In this document: one piece after another, positions 8,102-15,820 of the stretch | How positions within the stretch are numbered: the first letter of the stretch is position 1 | How the letters are laid out: each line of letters opens with the position of its first letter | Assembly (NCBI RefSeq): GCF_014203665.1 | Contig: NZ_JACHJN010000001.1 | Coordinates: 1,054,001 to 1,118,000, forward strand | Length of the DNA stretch: 64,000 nucleotides | Direction: 5' to 3' | Source: Saccharothrix tamanrassetensis | GTDB lineage: Bacteria > Actinomycetota > Actinomycetes > Mycobacteriales > Pseudonocardiaceae | Notes under the pieces: model-generated | Told to the model about the DNA's origin: nothing | What the model saw: the letters and a program-made list of their open reading frames with translations, nothing else | Database searches by the model: none | Position numbers and translations under genes: made by a program

Positions 8102-9466
8102 ATGCTGTGGTCGGAGTTGGTCGTGTCGGCGATCGGCGGTGTGGGCGTGGCCGGGATCGTCACCGTGCTGCGCGTCGCGTCGTCCCGCAGGAAGGTGCCG
8201 AACGCCTTGTCCCGCAGGGTAACCCGACGTCACTACCTGTCCGCCGTGCTGGACCTCTCGCAACGCGGGGACGTGCACCGCCTGGACGCGTTCGTGCCGC
8301 ACCTGCAACCGGCCGCGAACGACCCCGTGCTGCGGGAGATCCAGGTGGCGTGGCAGCGGGTCAACGACCGGCTGGGCGTGCGGCTGGTGACGCGGGAGAG
8401 CCAGGAGTGCCTGACCGCCGCGGCGGAGTTGCTGAGCAGGGGCATCGACATCCGCGTCGCCACCGCGCTGAACACCGACGAGCTGTCGTACCACGTGTTC
8501 AGCGGCGCGGTGCACCACACGGTGCTCAACCACCGCGAGGGCAGCCGGGACAGGCCCAACCGCCTGGACGGCATGTCACCCGCGAAGGTCTTCCAGAGCC
8601 ACTTCGAGCAGGTGTGGGACGAGTCCCTGCCGTTGGAGTCGGTCCTGGCGGACCAGGTGATGCGCGGCCTGCGCCGGCGCGGCGACCGGACCGAGATCGC
8701 CCAACAGCTCCGCGACCTGCGCTCGAAGTACGCGCTCGACCCGGTCGCCGAGGAAGCGGTGGTGCGCCACATCGCGTTCCGCAACACCGCCCCCGTGGTG
8801 TTCGTGACGGGACTGCCCGGCGCGGGGAAGTCGGTGGTGCGCAGGAGGTTGGCCGACAAGCTGACGGCGCTGCGGTTCCAGGTGGACGAGCTGAGCGACT
8901 ACGTCTACGCGTTCCACGACTTCGTCCACAACCTGCTGATGCTCAACGAGGACCGTGGACGCGGCTTCACGGCCGACGTGGGCGGCGCGTTCCGGGTGTC
9001 GAACGAGGAGAACCTGCGCCCCGCGCTGGACGCCTTGGCGCAGCGGGTGTGGAAGAACCGCGCCACCTCCGCGATCACGCTGGTCGAGTTCGCGCGCTCG
9101 GACGTGATCAAGGCGCTGAACGTGTTCGGCGAAGCCGTGCTCTCGTCGTGCCACCTGATCCACGTCCGGGCGTCCACCGAAGTGCGTTCGGCTCGCCTCG
9201 GTGCCCGCGCCCAACCGCCACGGATCCAGATCACCGAGCCGGACATCACCATCACGGTGTCCGACGACCACAGGCTGCCCAGCGTCGTGGCGAACTCCCT
9301 CTACGTGGTGGACGACTACGGCAAGCTCCGGGTCCACGACAGCGTCGCCGGCCGCGTCCACGCCATCGACAACGAACTGGACGACCCGAACGGCGCGGAG
9401 GTGGACGCGGAACTCGACGGCTTCATCGAGAACATCGTCCGCCCCTACCGGACGCTGGTGGCCTAG
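8102..9466 (+). CDS. Membrane-anchored P-loop nucleotide-binding protein of unknown function
   Basis: 454 residues. An N-terminal hydrophobic segment (about 4-24) followed by basic residues suggests a membrane anchor. Residues about 40-210 form a domain I do not recognise confidently; its segment ending in SHFEQVWDESLPL loosely resembles PLD-like sensor domains that accompany some actinobacterial regulators. Residues 237-244 are a clear Walker A (GLPGAGKS, Lys243), followed by kinase- or adenylylsulfate-kinase-like strands (FQVDELSDYVY, TLVEFARSD, LIHVRASTEVRSARL). The start codon sits 4 bp after the IclR stop, with AAGGAG overlapping that stop, so expression is coupled. The combination of anchor, unknown domain and P-loop kinase-like domain is unusual. 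Confidence 0.75.
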   Translation: MLWSELVVSAIGGVGVAGIVTVLRVASSRRKVPNALSRRVTRRHYLSAVLDLSQRGDVHRLDAFVPHLQPAANDPVLREIQVAWQRVNDRLGVRLVTRESQECLTAAAELLSRGIDIRVATALNTDELSYHVFSGAVHHTVLNHREGSRDRPNRLDGMSPAKVFQSHFEQVWDESLPLESVLADQVMRGLRRRGDRTEIAQQLRDLRSKYALDPVAEEAVVRHIAFRNTAPVVFVTGLPGAGKSVVRRRLADKLTALRFQVDELSDYVYAFHDFVHNLLMLNEDRGRGFTADVGGAFRVSNEENLRPALDALAQRVWKNRATSAITLVEFARSDVIKALNVFGEAVLSSCHLIHVRASTEVRSARLGARAQPPRIQITEPDITITVSDDHRLPSVVANSLYVVDDYGKLRVHDSVAGRVHAIDNELDDPNGAEVDAELDGFIENIVRPYRTLVA

Positions 9467-9547
9467 CGAGTCCGGCACGGCCCCGACCTCCACCCGTCAC
9501 CGGAAATGGCTCGGGGCCGACCGCACACCCGCCGTACCCTTCGGACG

Positions 9548-10375
9548 ATGCAGCGCTCGTCCGTCAAAATCGCGCACCACACCATCGCGTACACCGACTT
9601 CGGTGGCGTGGGCACGCCGGTCCTGGCCCTCCACGGCAGCTTCGGCCGAGGATCGGTCTTCACCACCCTGGCCGCTCACCTGGACGGCCACGCCCGGATC
9701 ATCGCCCCCGACCAACGAGGTCACGGGCTGAGCGACCACACCCCCACCTACACCCGCGACGACTTCGTGAACGACGCCGCGTCCCTGCTGTCCCGGTTGG
9801 GCGCGGGACCGGTGGTCGTGCTGGGCCACTCGTCGGGCGGCATCACCGCCTACCAACTGGCCGCCCGCCACCCCGACCTCGTCTCCGCGCTGATCATCGA
9901 AGACGTGGGCCCCCTCATGCGAACCCCCGAAATCCCCCACCCGGTCCTCGACGTCCGCGACTGGCCCACCACCGCGCCCACCCGCGAAGCCCTGGCCGAC
10001 GCCATGACCGCCCACGTCCCGGACAGCACCTACTTCATGCACAGCGCCGTGCAGGAGGACGACCACTGGCACCTGCTGTTCGACTGGAACGACATGATGG
10101 CCGTCCAGGAAGCCTGTGTAGGCGACTGGTGGCCCGACTGGCTCGCCTCCACCTGCCCGGCACTGGTCCTCCACGGCGCCCACAGTCCCCTCCTGCCACC
10201 GGGCCTCGCCGAAGCCATGACCGTCCGCCGCGCCGACACCCGCCTCGTCCGCTTCCCGGACGCCGGCCACTGGATCCACGACGACGCCCCGGAAGCCATG
10301 GCCCGAGCCATCAAGGCTTTCCTGGTCGACTGGCGGCAGAGCGGCGGTGCACGCCGAGGTTCGCGTGGTCGGTGA
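9548..10375 (+). CDS. Alpha/beta-fold hydrolase
   Basis: 275 residues from the ATG at 9548. Oxyanion strand LALHGSFGRGS (about 26-36), nucleophile elbow GHSSGG (Ser95) and the C-terminal DAGHWIH (His241) place it in the alpha/beta hydrolase family near epoxide hydrolases and meta-cleavage-product hydrolases. The usual Asp in the LHG..D motif reads LHGAHSPL here, so the acidic triad member is not obvious and may sit elsewhere. It is a soluble protein with no signal peptide. Its 3' end overlaps the convergent decarboxylase gene by 65 bp. Substrate unknown. Confidence 0.85.
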   Translation: MQRSSVKIAHHTIAYTDFGGVGTPVLALHGSFGRGSVFTTLAAHLDGHARIIAPDQRGHGLSDHTPTYTRDDFVNDAASLLSRLGAGPVVVLGHSSGGITAYQLAARHPDLVSALIIEDVGPLMRTPEIPHPVLDVRDWPTTAPTREALADAMTAHVPDSTYFMHSAVQEDDHWHLLFDWNDMMAVQEACVGDWWPDWLASTCPALVLHGAHSPLLPPGLAEAMTVRRADTRLVRFPDAGHWIHDDAPEAMARAIKAFLVDWRQSGGARRGSRGR

Positions 10376-11804
10376 CCGCGGTCAGCGGGTCGGCGGTCAG
10401 GCTGCGCGCGACGGCGCCGATGGCGAGGTCGACGGCGTGGGCATCGGTCCGCCAGTTGACCGCGGAGATCCGCATGGCGCGCATACCGTTCCACGTCGTG
10501 CCGCCGAACCACGCCACACCGTCACGTTGGACGCGGTCGATGACCCGGTCGGTGTGGGCGTCGTGGTCTCCGTCTGCGGCCAGGAACCGCACCAGACCCT
10601 GGTTGATCACCGGCCGGGCGAGCACTTCGACGCCGGGCAGTTCACCGATCCCGGCCACCAGCCGTCGCGCGTGATCGACACAACGGTCGACCATCTCCGC
10701 GATCCCCCGACGCCCCAGGGCCCGGACGGCTGCGTAGACCGGCACCGCCCGAGCACGGCGGGACCACTCGGGATTCCAGTCCAACTGGTCACGGGCCGGC
10801 GTCACTCCCGTTCCCGAGGCGGTATCGGCGGCGTGCACCAGGTAGCTCGCACGCGTCGACAGCGCATCACGGTGTGCGGACGGGTGCCGGACGAAGACGA
10901 ACCCGGAGTCGAACGGCACGTTGAGCCACTTGTGCCCATCGGCGGTCCACGAATCCGCGCGGTCGACGCCGTCCAACAGGTGCCGGTGCCGTGCGCCGAC
11001 GTTCGCCCACAACCCGAAGGCGCCGTCGACGTGCACCCACGCACCGCGTGCCGCCGCCAGTGCGCAAGCCTCACCGAACGGGTCGAACAGCCCGGTGTTG
11101 ATCTCGCCGGCCTGGAGGCACACCACCGTCGGCGCGTCGGTCGCCGCGAGCTCCCGCTCCAGAGCGGCCAGGTCGATACGACCGTCGGCACCGGACCCCA
11201 CCGACCGCAGCTGGTCGGTGCCCAGGCCGAGCAGCCGCACGGCACGCTCGACGGACGCGTGCTGCCGCCCCGAGGTCAACACCCGCACGACCGGGGCGCC
11301 GGCCAGACCCCGCCGCTCCACGTCCCACCCCCGGTCGGCGAGCAGCTTGTGGCGTGCGGCGGCCAACGCGGTCAGGTGCGCCGCCTGCGCGCCCGTGGTG
11401 AACCCGAACGAGGCCTCCCCCGGCAACCCCAACAGTTCTTTCAACCACTCGCCGGTCACCTCTTCGATCACCGCCACGGCCGGACCGCACGCGTACATGG
11501 CGGCGTTCTGGTCCCACGTCGCGGTGAGCCAGTCCGCCGCCAGCGCGGCCGGCACACCGCCACCGATCACCCAGCCGAAGAACCGCCCGCCGGCACTGCC
11601 CAACAGACCGTCAGCGGTGTCCCGCACCAATTCGTCGATGACCCGGACGTCGTCCACGCCGTCCTCGGGCAGCGACCGCCCCAACGTTTCCCGCAGCCGC
11701 CCCAAATCCGCCCCGGGAGAAACCGGCCGGGTGGCCAAGCCGGCCAGGAATTCAGCGGCATGCGCTGCGGTGCGGTCGAGCAACTCGCGCGGATCTTTGT
11801 CCAT
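10311..11804 (-). CDS. PLP-dependent group II amino-acid decarboxylase-like protein
   Basis: 497 residues from the ATG at 11804. Fold-type I PLP signatures are intact: TTGAQAAHLTALAAARH (cofactor phosphate/ring contact), WVHVDGAFG (Asp260, pyridine N contact) and DGHKWLN (Lys292, Schiff base). The family covers aromatic-L-amino-acid, glutamate and diaminobutyrate decarboxylases, and length and spacing are normal. The SWTADGHKWLNVPFDSG context resembles aromatic decarboxylase-like proteins, but the substrate is not decidable by eye. It is divergent from the sulfur-locus leader, 217 bp away, and its 3' end overlaps the convergent hydrolase gene. Confidence 0.88.
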   Translation of the reverse strand: MDKDPRELLDRTAAHAAEFLAGLATRPVSPGADLGRLRETLGRSLPEDGVDDVRVIDELVRDTADGLLGSAGGRFFGWVIGGGVPAALAADWLTATWDQNAAMYACGPAVAVIEEVTGEWLKELLGLPGEASFGFTTGAQAAHLTALAAARHKLLADRGWDVERRGLAGAPVVRVLTSGRQHASVERAVRLLGLGTDQLRSVGSGADGRIDLAALERELAATDAPTVVCLQAGEINTGLFDPFGEACALAAARGAWVHVDGAFGLWANVGARHRHLLDGVDRADSWTADGHKWLNVPFDSGFVFVRHPSAHRDALSTRASYLVHAADTASGTGVTPARDQLDWNPEWSRRARAVPVYAAVRALGRRGIAEMVDRCVDHARRLVAGIGELPGVEVLARPVINQGLVRFLAADGDHDAHTDRVIDRVQRDGVAWFGGTTWNGMRAMRISAVNWRTDAHAVDLAIGAVARSLTADPLTAVTDHANLGVHRRSAASRPGKP

Positions 11805-11984
11805 GCAGGCAGTCTCGACTGCCCGAGCCCGACCCGCCGGCCGCATTCGGACACGCCGGTGGCGGAGCCGCGCGGCGGGCGCGTGCACCGCTCCGCTACC
11901 ACGATGTGGAAGATCCCAGTGTAATCGGACAAAGAATCCCCTGGTCAGAGCTATTTCCACAATACGGGAACGCGGCCGTCGCGG

Positions 11985-12014
11985 TTGACGGGCTCCCGAC
12001 GGCGTCCCTAGCGT
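11985..12014 (+). promoter_or_regulatory. Predicted promoter of the sulfur leader peptide
   Basis: TTGACG (11985-11990) and TAGCGT (12009-12014) form -35 and -10 boxes with an 18-bp spacer. The leader ATG at 12022 lies 7 bp after the -10, where transcription would be expected to start, so the mRNA is probably leaderless. Inference from sequence only. Confidence 0.55.
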
Positions 12015-12021
12015 TCCGGTC

Positions 12022-12099
12022 ATGAGGCTGCCCCGGCTGACCACTCGTCAGCACGTCGACCTGCTCCGGGTCGCCAGCGCGCTGTGTCCGTCGCGCTGA
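12022..12099 (+). CDS. Cysteine-containing leader peptide (sulfur-gene attenuator uORF)
   Basis: A 25-codon open frame, ATG at 12022 to TGA at 12097-12099, encodes a peptide with the core HVDLLRVASALC. This matches the pattern of small 'putative leader peptides' (H[IV]DL-x-R-[VQ]-x-SA-[IL]-C) that precede sulfur-assimilation and sulfonate-transport operons in actinobacteria. Its Cys codon is TGT, four codons before the stop. In mycobacteria, cysteine-rich leaderless uORFs act as cysteine-responsive attenuators: slow translation at Cys codons changes expression of the genes that follow. The predicted promoter leaves no 5' UTR. It lies 117 bp before the sulfonate-binding lipoprotein gene with a stem-loop between, which supports a sulfur-starvation switch for this operon. 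Confidence 0.8.
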   Translation: MRLPRLTTRQHVDLLRVASALCPSR

Positions 12100-12129
12100 G
12101 CGACGCCGCTTTCATCTTCGGCCGGTAGA

Positions 12130-12153
12130 CCGCGCCCGACCACGGGTCCGCGG
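12130..12153 (+). promoter_or_regulatory. Stem-loop between leader peptide and importer operon
   Basis: CCGCG-CCCG (12130-12138) pairs with CGGG (12143-12146) and CGCGG (12149-12153), leaving a small loop and a 2-nt bulge. It lies 31 bp after the leader stop codon and 63 bp before the ATG at 12216. It could be the structure that couples leader translation to operon expression. Folding energy and alternatives were not computed. Confidence 0.4.
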
Positions 12154-12215
12154 GGATTCGGCGACCTCTTCTTCGCTCCCCTGATTCCTTGCAGCAAGGG
12201 TTGGCAGGCACGCTC

Positions 12216-13232
12216 ATGGGTTTTTTCGCGCACTCCACAATATCCCGGATGGCCGCCGTCGGCGCCGCAGCAGTGCTCATGGCGGCACTGGCCGCGTGCG
12301 GCGGCTCGGCGGACGCCGGGTCCGGGCCGGTGGTGGTCAGGCTGGTCGACCCCGGGAACTACGGGCCGCTCGCGTACGCCAAGAAGCACAACAGCTTCGA
12401 CGGCCCGCTGGCCAAGCTGAACGCGAAGGTGGAGTGGGGCGGGACGTACGCCTCGTTCACCGCGACCACCGACGCGATCCACTCCGGCGCGGTGAACTTC
12501 GCCGAGGGCGCCTTCTCCCCCGCGCTCGGCTACCTCGCGACCTCGGACGACATCAAGATCGTCGCGGTGAAGGACGTGGTGACCGATCCGCGCGCCGGTG
12601 CGGGCGATGGCCTGATCGTGCCGCCGGACAGTCCTATCAGGACCGTGGCAGACCTGCGAGGCAAGCGGGTCGCGGTGAACAAGGCCGGGCGCGGCGAGTA
12701 CCTGCTGCTGCTCGCGCTGAAGCAGGCGGGCATCCCGGCAGATCAGGTGCAGCGCGTGTACCTGCAACAGGACCAGGCCGCTTCGGCGTTCACCACCGGG
12801 CAGGTGGACGCGTGGGTGGCCATCGTGCGGGCCTTCCCGCAGGCCGTGGCCAAGGGCGCCAGGGTGGTGTCCCGCGGCCGGGACCTGCCGTCGGACGACC
12901 TGAACATGTTCGTGGCCCGAACCGACCTGCTCGCCAGGAACCCCGACGTGGTCCGCACCCTGATCCAGGTCCTGTCCGAACTGGACGAGCAGGAGAAGGC
13001 GGAGCCGGAGAAGTTCCAGAACGTCTTCGCCACCCAGGGACCGGCGGCGGCGACCGGCTTGCAGCTGGAGAACAACATCGCCACCGGCCGCTACGACAAC
13101 GTGCTGCGCCTGCCGCAGCCCGGGGACGAGGCCAGGCTCGACGGCGTGTCGGCGGTGTTCGTCGAGAACAAGGTGCTGCCGGCCAGCGCCGACCCGAAGA
13201 AGGCGTTCTACGACTGGGGTGACCGCAAATGA
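12216..13232 (+). CDS. Sulfonate/nitrate/taurine-type ABC substrate-binding lipoprotein
   Basis: 338 residues from the ATG at 12216; a TTG nine codons upstream is also in frame. A lipoprotein signal is clear (AAAVLMAALAAC, Cys28). The mature part has NMT1/SsuA features: a short N-terminal beta-strand ending in DPGNYGPLAYAKKHNSFDG, the segment TTDAIHSGAVNFAEG, and DLRGKRVAVNKAGRGEYLLLLALKQAG, the hallmark ligand-loop region of SsuA/TauA proteins. It would capture a sulfonate-like compound for the permease and ATPase that follow with 4-bp overlaps. The cysteine leader upstream and the desulfinase downstream argue for an organosulfur ligand. Confidence 0.92.
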   Translation: MGFFAHSTISRMAAVGAAAVLMAALAACGGSADAGSGPVVVRLVDPGNYGPLAYAKKHNSFDGPLAKLNAKVEWGGTYASFTATTDAIHSGAVNFAEGAFSPALGYLATSDDIKIVAVKDVVTDPRAGAGDGLIVPPDSPIRTVADLRGKRVAVNKAGRGEYLLLLALKQAGIPADQVQRVYLQQDQAASAFTTGQVDAWVAIVRAFPQAVAKGARVVSRGRDLPSDDLNMFVARTDLLARNPDVVRTLIQVLSELDEQEKAEPEKFQNVFATQGPAAATGLQLENNIATGRYDNVLRLPQPGDEARLDGVSAVFVENKVLPASADPKKAFYDWGDRK

Positions 13233-14074
13233 CCATGGCACCGGTCCGCGCCGCCCCGGCGGTGACCGCGTTGGAAACACCGGAGTTCCTGGGCACCAGG
13301 TCGCGCAACCGGTTGCTGTCGCTGGTGCTCCGGGGCAGCGTGCCCGCCCTGATCCTGGTGGCGTGGTGGTACTCGACCACGCACGGCCTGGTGTCCACCG
13401 AGGTCCTGGCCTCACCAGGGCAGGTGGTCCGGGCGTTCTGGGAACTGGTGAACACCGGGCAGTTGTGGGACTACGGGCTGGCGTCGTTCCGGCGCGCCGG
13501 GCTGGGTGTCGGCATCGGGGTGAGCACCGCCCTGGTCCTCGGCCTGGTCAGCGGACTGACCCGGCTGGGCGAGGAACTGGTCGACGCGACCGTGCAGATC
13601 ATCCGGGTGGTGCCGTTCCTCGCGCTGGTGCCGCTGTTCATCTCGTGGTTCGGCGTGGACGAGGCGTTCAAGGTGGCGCTGATCGCCGTGTCCTCCGCCT
13701 CGCCGATGTACGCCTACACCTACCTGGGCGTGCGCTCGGTGGACCGCAAGGTGATCGAGGCGGTGCGCGGGTTCGGACTGCGCGGCTTCCGGCTGGCGCT
13801 GGGTGTGATCGTGCCGAGCGCGTTGCCGAACATCCTGATGGCGCTGCGGATCTGCCTCGGCATCAGCCTGGTCGGGCTGATCGCGGCCGAGCAGGTCGGC
13901 GCCACCGAGGGGATCGGCTACCTGGTCACCCTCGCGCAGCAGTACTACCGCAACGACTACATGGTGCTGTGCATCGTGATCTACGCGTTGATCGGGATCG
14001 GGGTGGACCTGGTGATCAGACTGGTCGAGCGGACCGCCATGCCGTGGCGGCGGCACGGGACGGCGAGCGGATGA
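13229..14074 (+). CDS. Sulfonate/nitrate/taurine-type ABC permease
   Basis: 281 residues with six predicted membrane helices and the BPD_transp_1 EAA loop (KVIEAVRGFGLRGFRLALGVIVPSALP, about 170-196). The start overlaps the binding-protein stop by 4 bp (ATGA), and the stop likewise overlaps the ATPase start, so the three importer genes are translationally coupled. Length and topology match SsuC/TauC. It would form the homodimeric channel of the importer. Confidence 0.92.
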   Translation: MTMAPVRAAPAVTALETPEFLGTRSRNRLLSLVLRGSVPALILVAWWYSTTHGLVSTEVLASPGQVVRAFWELVNTGQLWDYGLASFRRAGLGVGIGVSTALVLGLVSGLTRLGEELVDATVQIIRVVPFLALVPLFISWFGVDEAFKVALIAVSSASPMYAYTYLGVRSVDRKVIEAVRGFGLRGFRLALGVIVPSALPNILMALRICLGISLVGLIAAEQVGATEGIGYLVTLAQQYYRNDYMVLCIVIYALIGIGVDLVIRLVERTAMPWRRHGTASG

Positions 14075-14814
14075 GCGGCGCCGACGCGGTGGTGCGGTTG
14101 CGCGGCATCCGCAAGAGCTTCGGGCCGAAACAGGTGTTGGACGGGATCGACCTGGACATCGCGCCGGGCGAGTTCGTCGCGCTGCTCGGGCCGAGTGGTA
14201 CCGGCAAGACGACCTTGCTGCGGCTGCTGTCCGGGCTGCAACGCGCCGACGCGGGAACCGTGCTGGTACCCCGGGTGCGCACGGTCGTCTACCAGGAGCC
14301 GCGCCTGGTGCAGGCCCGCCGGGTACTCGCCAACGTCACGATCGGCCAGCGCGGCAAGGCGGCACGCGCCCCGGGGCTCGCCGCGTTGGCCGAGGTCGGT
14401 CTCGCGGACAAGGCACGGAGTTGGCCCGCCACGCTGTCCGGTGGCGAAGCGCAACGGGTCGCGCTCGCCCGTGCGCTGGTCCGGCAGCCGGAGCTGCTGC
14501 TGCTGGACGAGCCGTTCGCCGCGCTGGACGCGTTGACCCGCCTGCAGATGCAGGTACTCGTCGCCGAGCTGTGCGCCCGGCACCGCCCGGCGGTGCTGCT
14601 GGTGACCCACGACGTGGACGAGGCGCTGCTGCTGGCCGACCGCGCGATCGTGCTGCGGGACGGGGGTTTCGCCCTCGACCGGCGGATCGACGTCGACCGG
14701 CCGCGAGACCGCGACGACCACGCGGTGATCGCCCACCGCAAGGGCTACCTCGCCGCACTCGGGGTCACCCCCGACCGTTCTCCCAGGAGCACTGATGAGC
14801 ACGCGAACGCTTGA
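14071..14814 (+). CDS. Sulfonate/nitrate/taurine-type ABC ATPase
   Basis: 247 residues, start fixed by the ATGA overlap at 14071. Walker A GPSGTGKT (about 42-49), signature LSGGEAQRVALARAL, Walker B LLLDEPFAALD and the switch TH in LLVTHDVDEALLLADR are intact. Short single-domain length without a TOBE domain is typical for SsuB/TauB. It drives the importer encoded just upstream. Its last 20 bp overlap the start of the desulfinase-like gene. Confidence 0.93.
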   Translation: MSGADAVVRLRGIRKSFGPKQVLDGIDLDIAPGEFVALLGPSGTGKTTLLRLLSGLQRADAGTVLVPRVRTVVYQEPRLVQARRVLANVTIGQRGKAARAPGLAALAEVGLADKARSWPATLSGGEAQRVALARALVRQPELLLLDEPFAALDALTRLQMQVLVAELCARHRPAVLLVTHDVDEALLLADRAIVLRDGGFALDRRIDVDRPRDRDDHAVIAHRKGYLAALGVTPDRSPRSTDEHANA

Positions 14815-15820
14815 GCAGAACCGGATCTGGTACACCCGCTGCCCGGTGCCCACGGCCAGCGGCCTCGCCTACAACCTCGGTTGGCTGGCCGAGGAGTTCG
14901 CGGCCGAGGGCCTGGACGTCGGCGTGCTGCAGGACGCCGCGCCGGAGATCGCCGCCCGGCACTTCGACCACCGGCTGGTCGGGCTGTTCCGGGAGGGCGG
15001 CAACGTGCCCGCGCTGGTCGCGAAGTCCGAGGGCGCGCCGACCAGGCTGATCGGGCTGACCTGGATCGACGAGTCGCAGGTGATCGTGGTCCGCCCGGAC
15101 TCGGGCATCACCTCGCCGGAGCACCTGGCGGGCCGGCGCGTCGCGTTGCCCGCACTGGCGGCGGATCGCGCCCGCAGCTTCCCGCGTGCGATGGCGCTGC
15201 ACGGGTTCGCCGGTGCGCTCGGCACCGTCGGTCTGTCCACTTCGGACGTCGTCTTCACAGAGGTCCCCACCGGGCAGGGTGACGTGGGGCCCGGTGATCG
15301 GGGCGGTGGCTCGCTGTTCGGGGTCGAAGCACTGGCCAGGGGTGACGTGGACGCCGTCTACATCAAGGGCGCCCAGGCCGCCGAACAGGCCGCAGCGCAC
15401 GGTCTGGTGATCGGGATCGACCTGGACTCGTTCGCCGACCGGAGGTTCCGGGTGAACAACGGCACGCCCCGGCCGATCACCGTGCACGAGCGGATCCTGG
15501 CCGAGCGGCCGGACCTGGTGGTCCGGTTCCTGGCGCAGACGCTGCGCGCGGCGGACTGGGCGGCGGGCAACCTCGACCGGGTGCGCGAGATCCTGGCCAG
15601 GGAGACCAGGTCAGGCGCCGAGGGCGTGGTGGCCGCCTACCGGGACGGGTTCCACAAGTCGCTGCACCCCGACCTGTCGGCCGAGCGGCTCGACCTGCTC
15701 ACCCGCCAGAAGGACTTCCTGTTGGTGCACGGGTTCCTCGCGCAGGACGTGGACATCCGCGCGTGGGCCGCGCACGAGCCGCTGGCCGAGGCCGTGGCGC
15801 TGCTGGAGGAGGGCCGGTGA
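14795..15820 (+). CDS. DszB-family desulfinase (2'-hydroxybiphenyl-2-sulfinate desulfinase-like)
   Basis: 341 residues, cytoplasmic (no signal peptide). It belongs to the NMT1-like fold shared by binding proteins and the desulfinase DszB. The catalytic set of DszB (Cys27, His60, Arg70) is matched by Cys16 in TRCPVPTASG, His56 in AARHFDHR and Arg66 in LFREGGNVPALV; the His-to-Arg spacing of 10 is the same and the GG-x-[VI]-P-x-L tail is shared. The C-terminal LLTRQKDFLLVHGFLAQDVDIRAWAA also follows DszB. DszB hydrolyses an aryl sulfinate to a phenol and sulfite. AGGAG precedes the ATG, and the frame overlaps the ATPase gene by 20 bp. It may act on a different sulfinate here. Confidence 0.82.
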   Translation: MSTRTLEQNRIWYTRCPVPTASGLAYNLGWLAEEFAAEGLDVGVLQDAAPEIAARHFDHRLVGLFREGGNVPALVAKSEGAPTRLIGLTWIDESQVIVVRPDSGITSPEHLAGRRVALPALAADRARSFPRAMALHGFAGALGTVGLSTSDVVFTEVPTGQGDVGPGDRGGGSLFGVEALARGDVDAVYIKGAQAAEQAAAHGLVIGIDLDSFADRRFRVNNGTPRPITVHERILAERPDLVVRFLAQTLRAADWAAGNLDRVREILARETRSGAEGVVAAYRDGFHKSLHPDLSAERLDLLTRQKDFLLVHGFLAQDVDIRAWAAHEPLAEAVALLEEGR

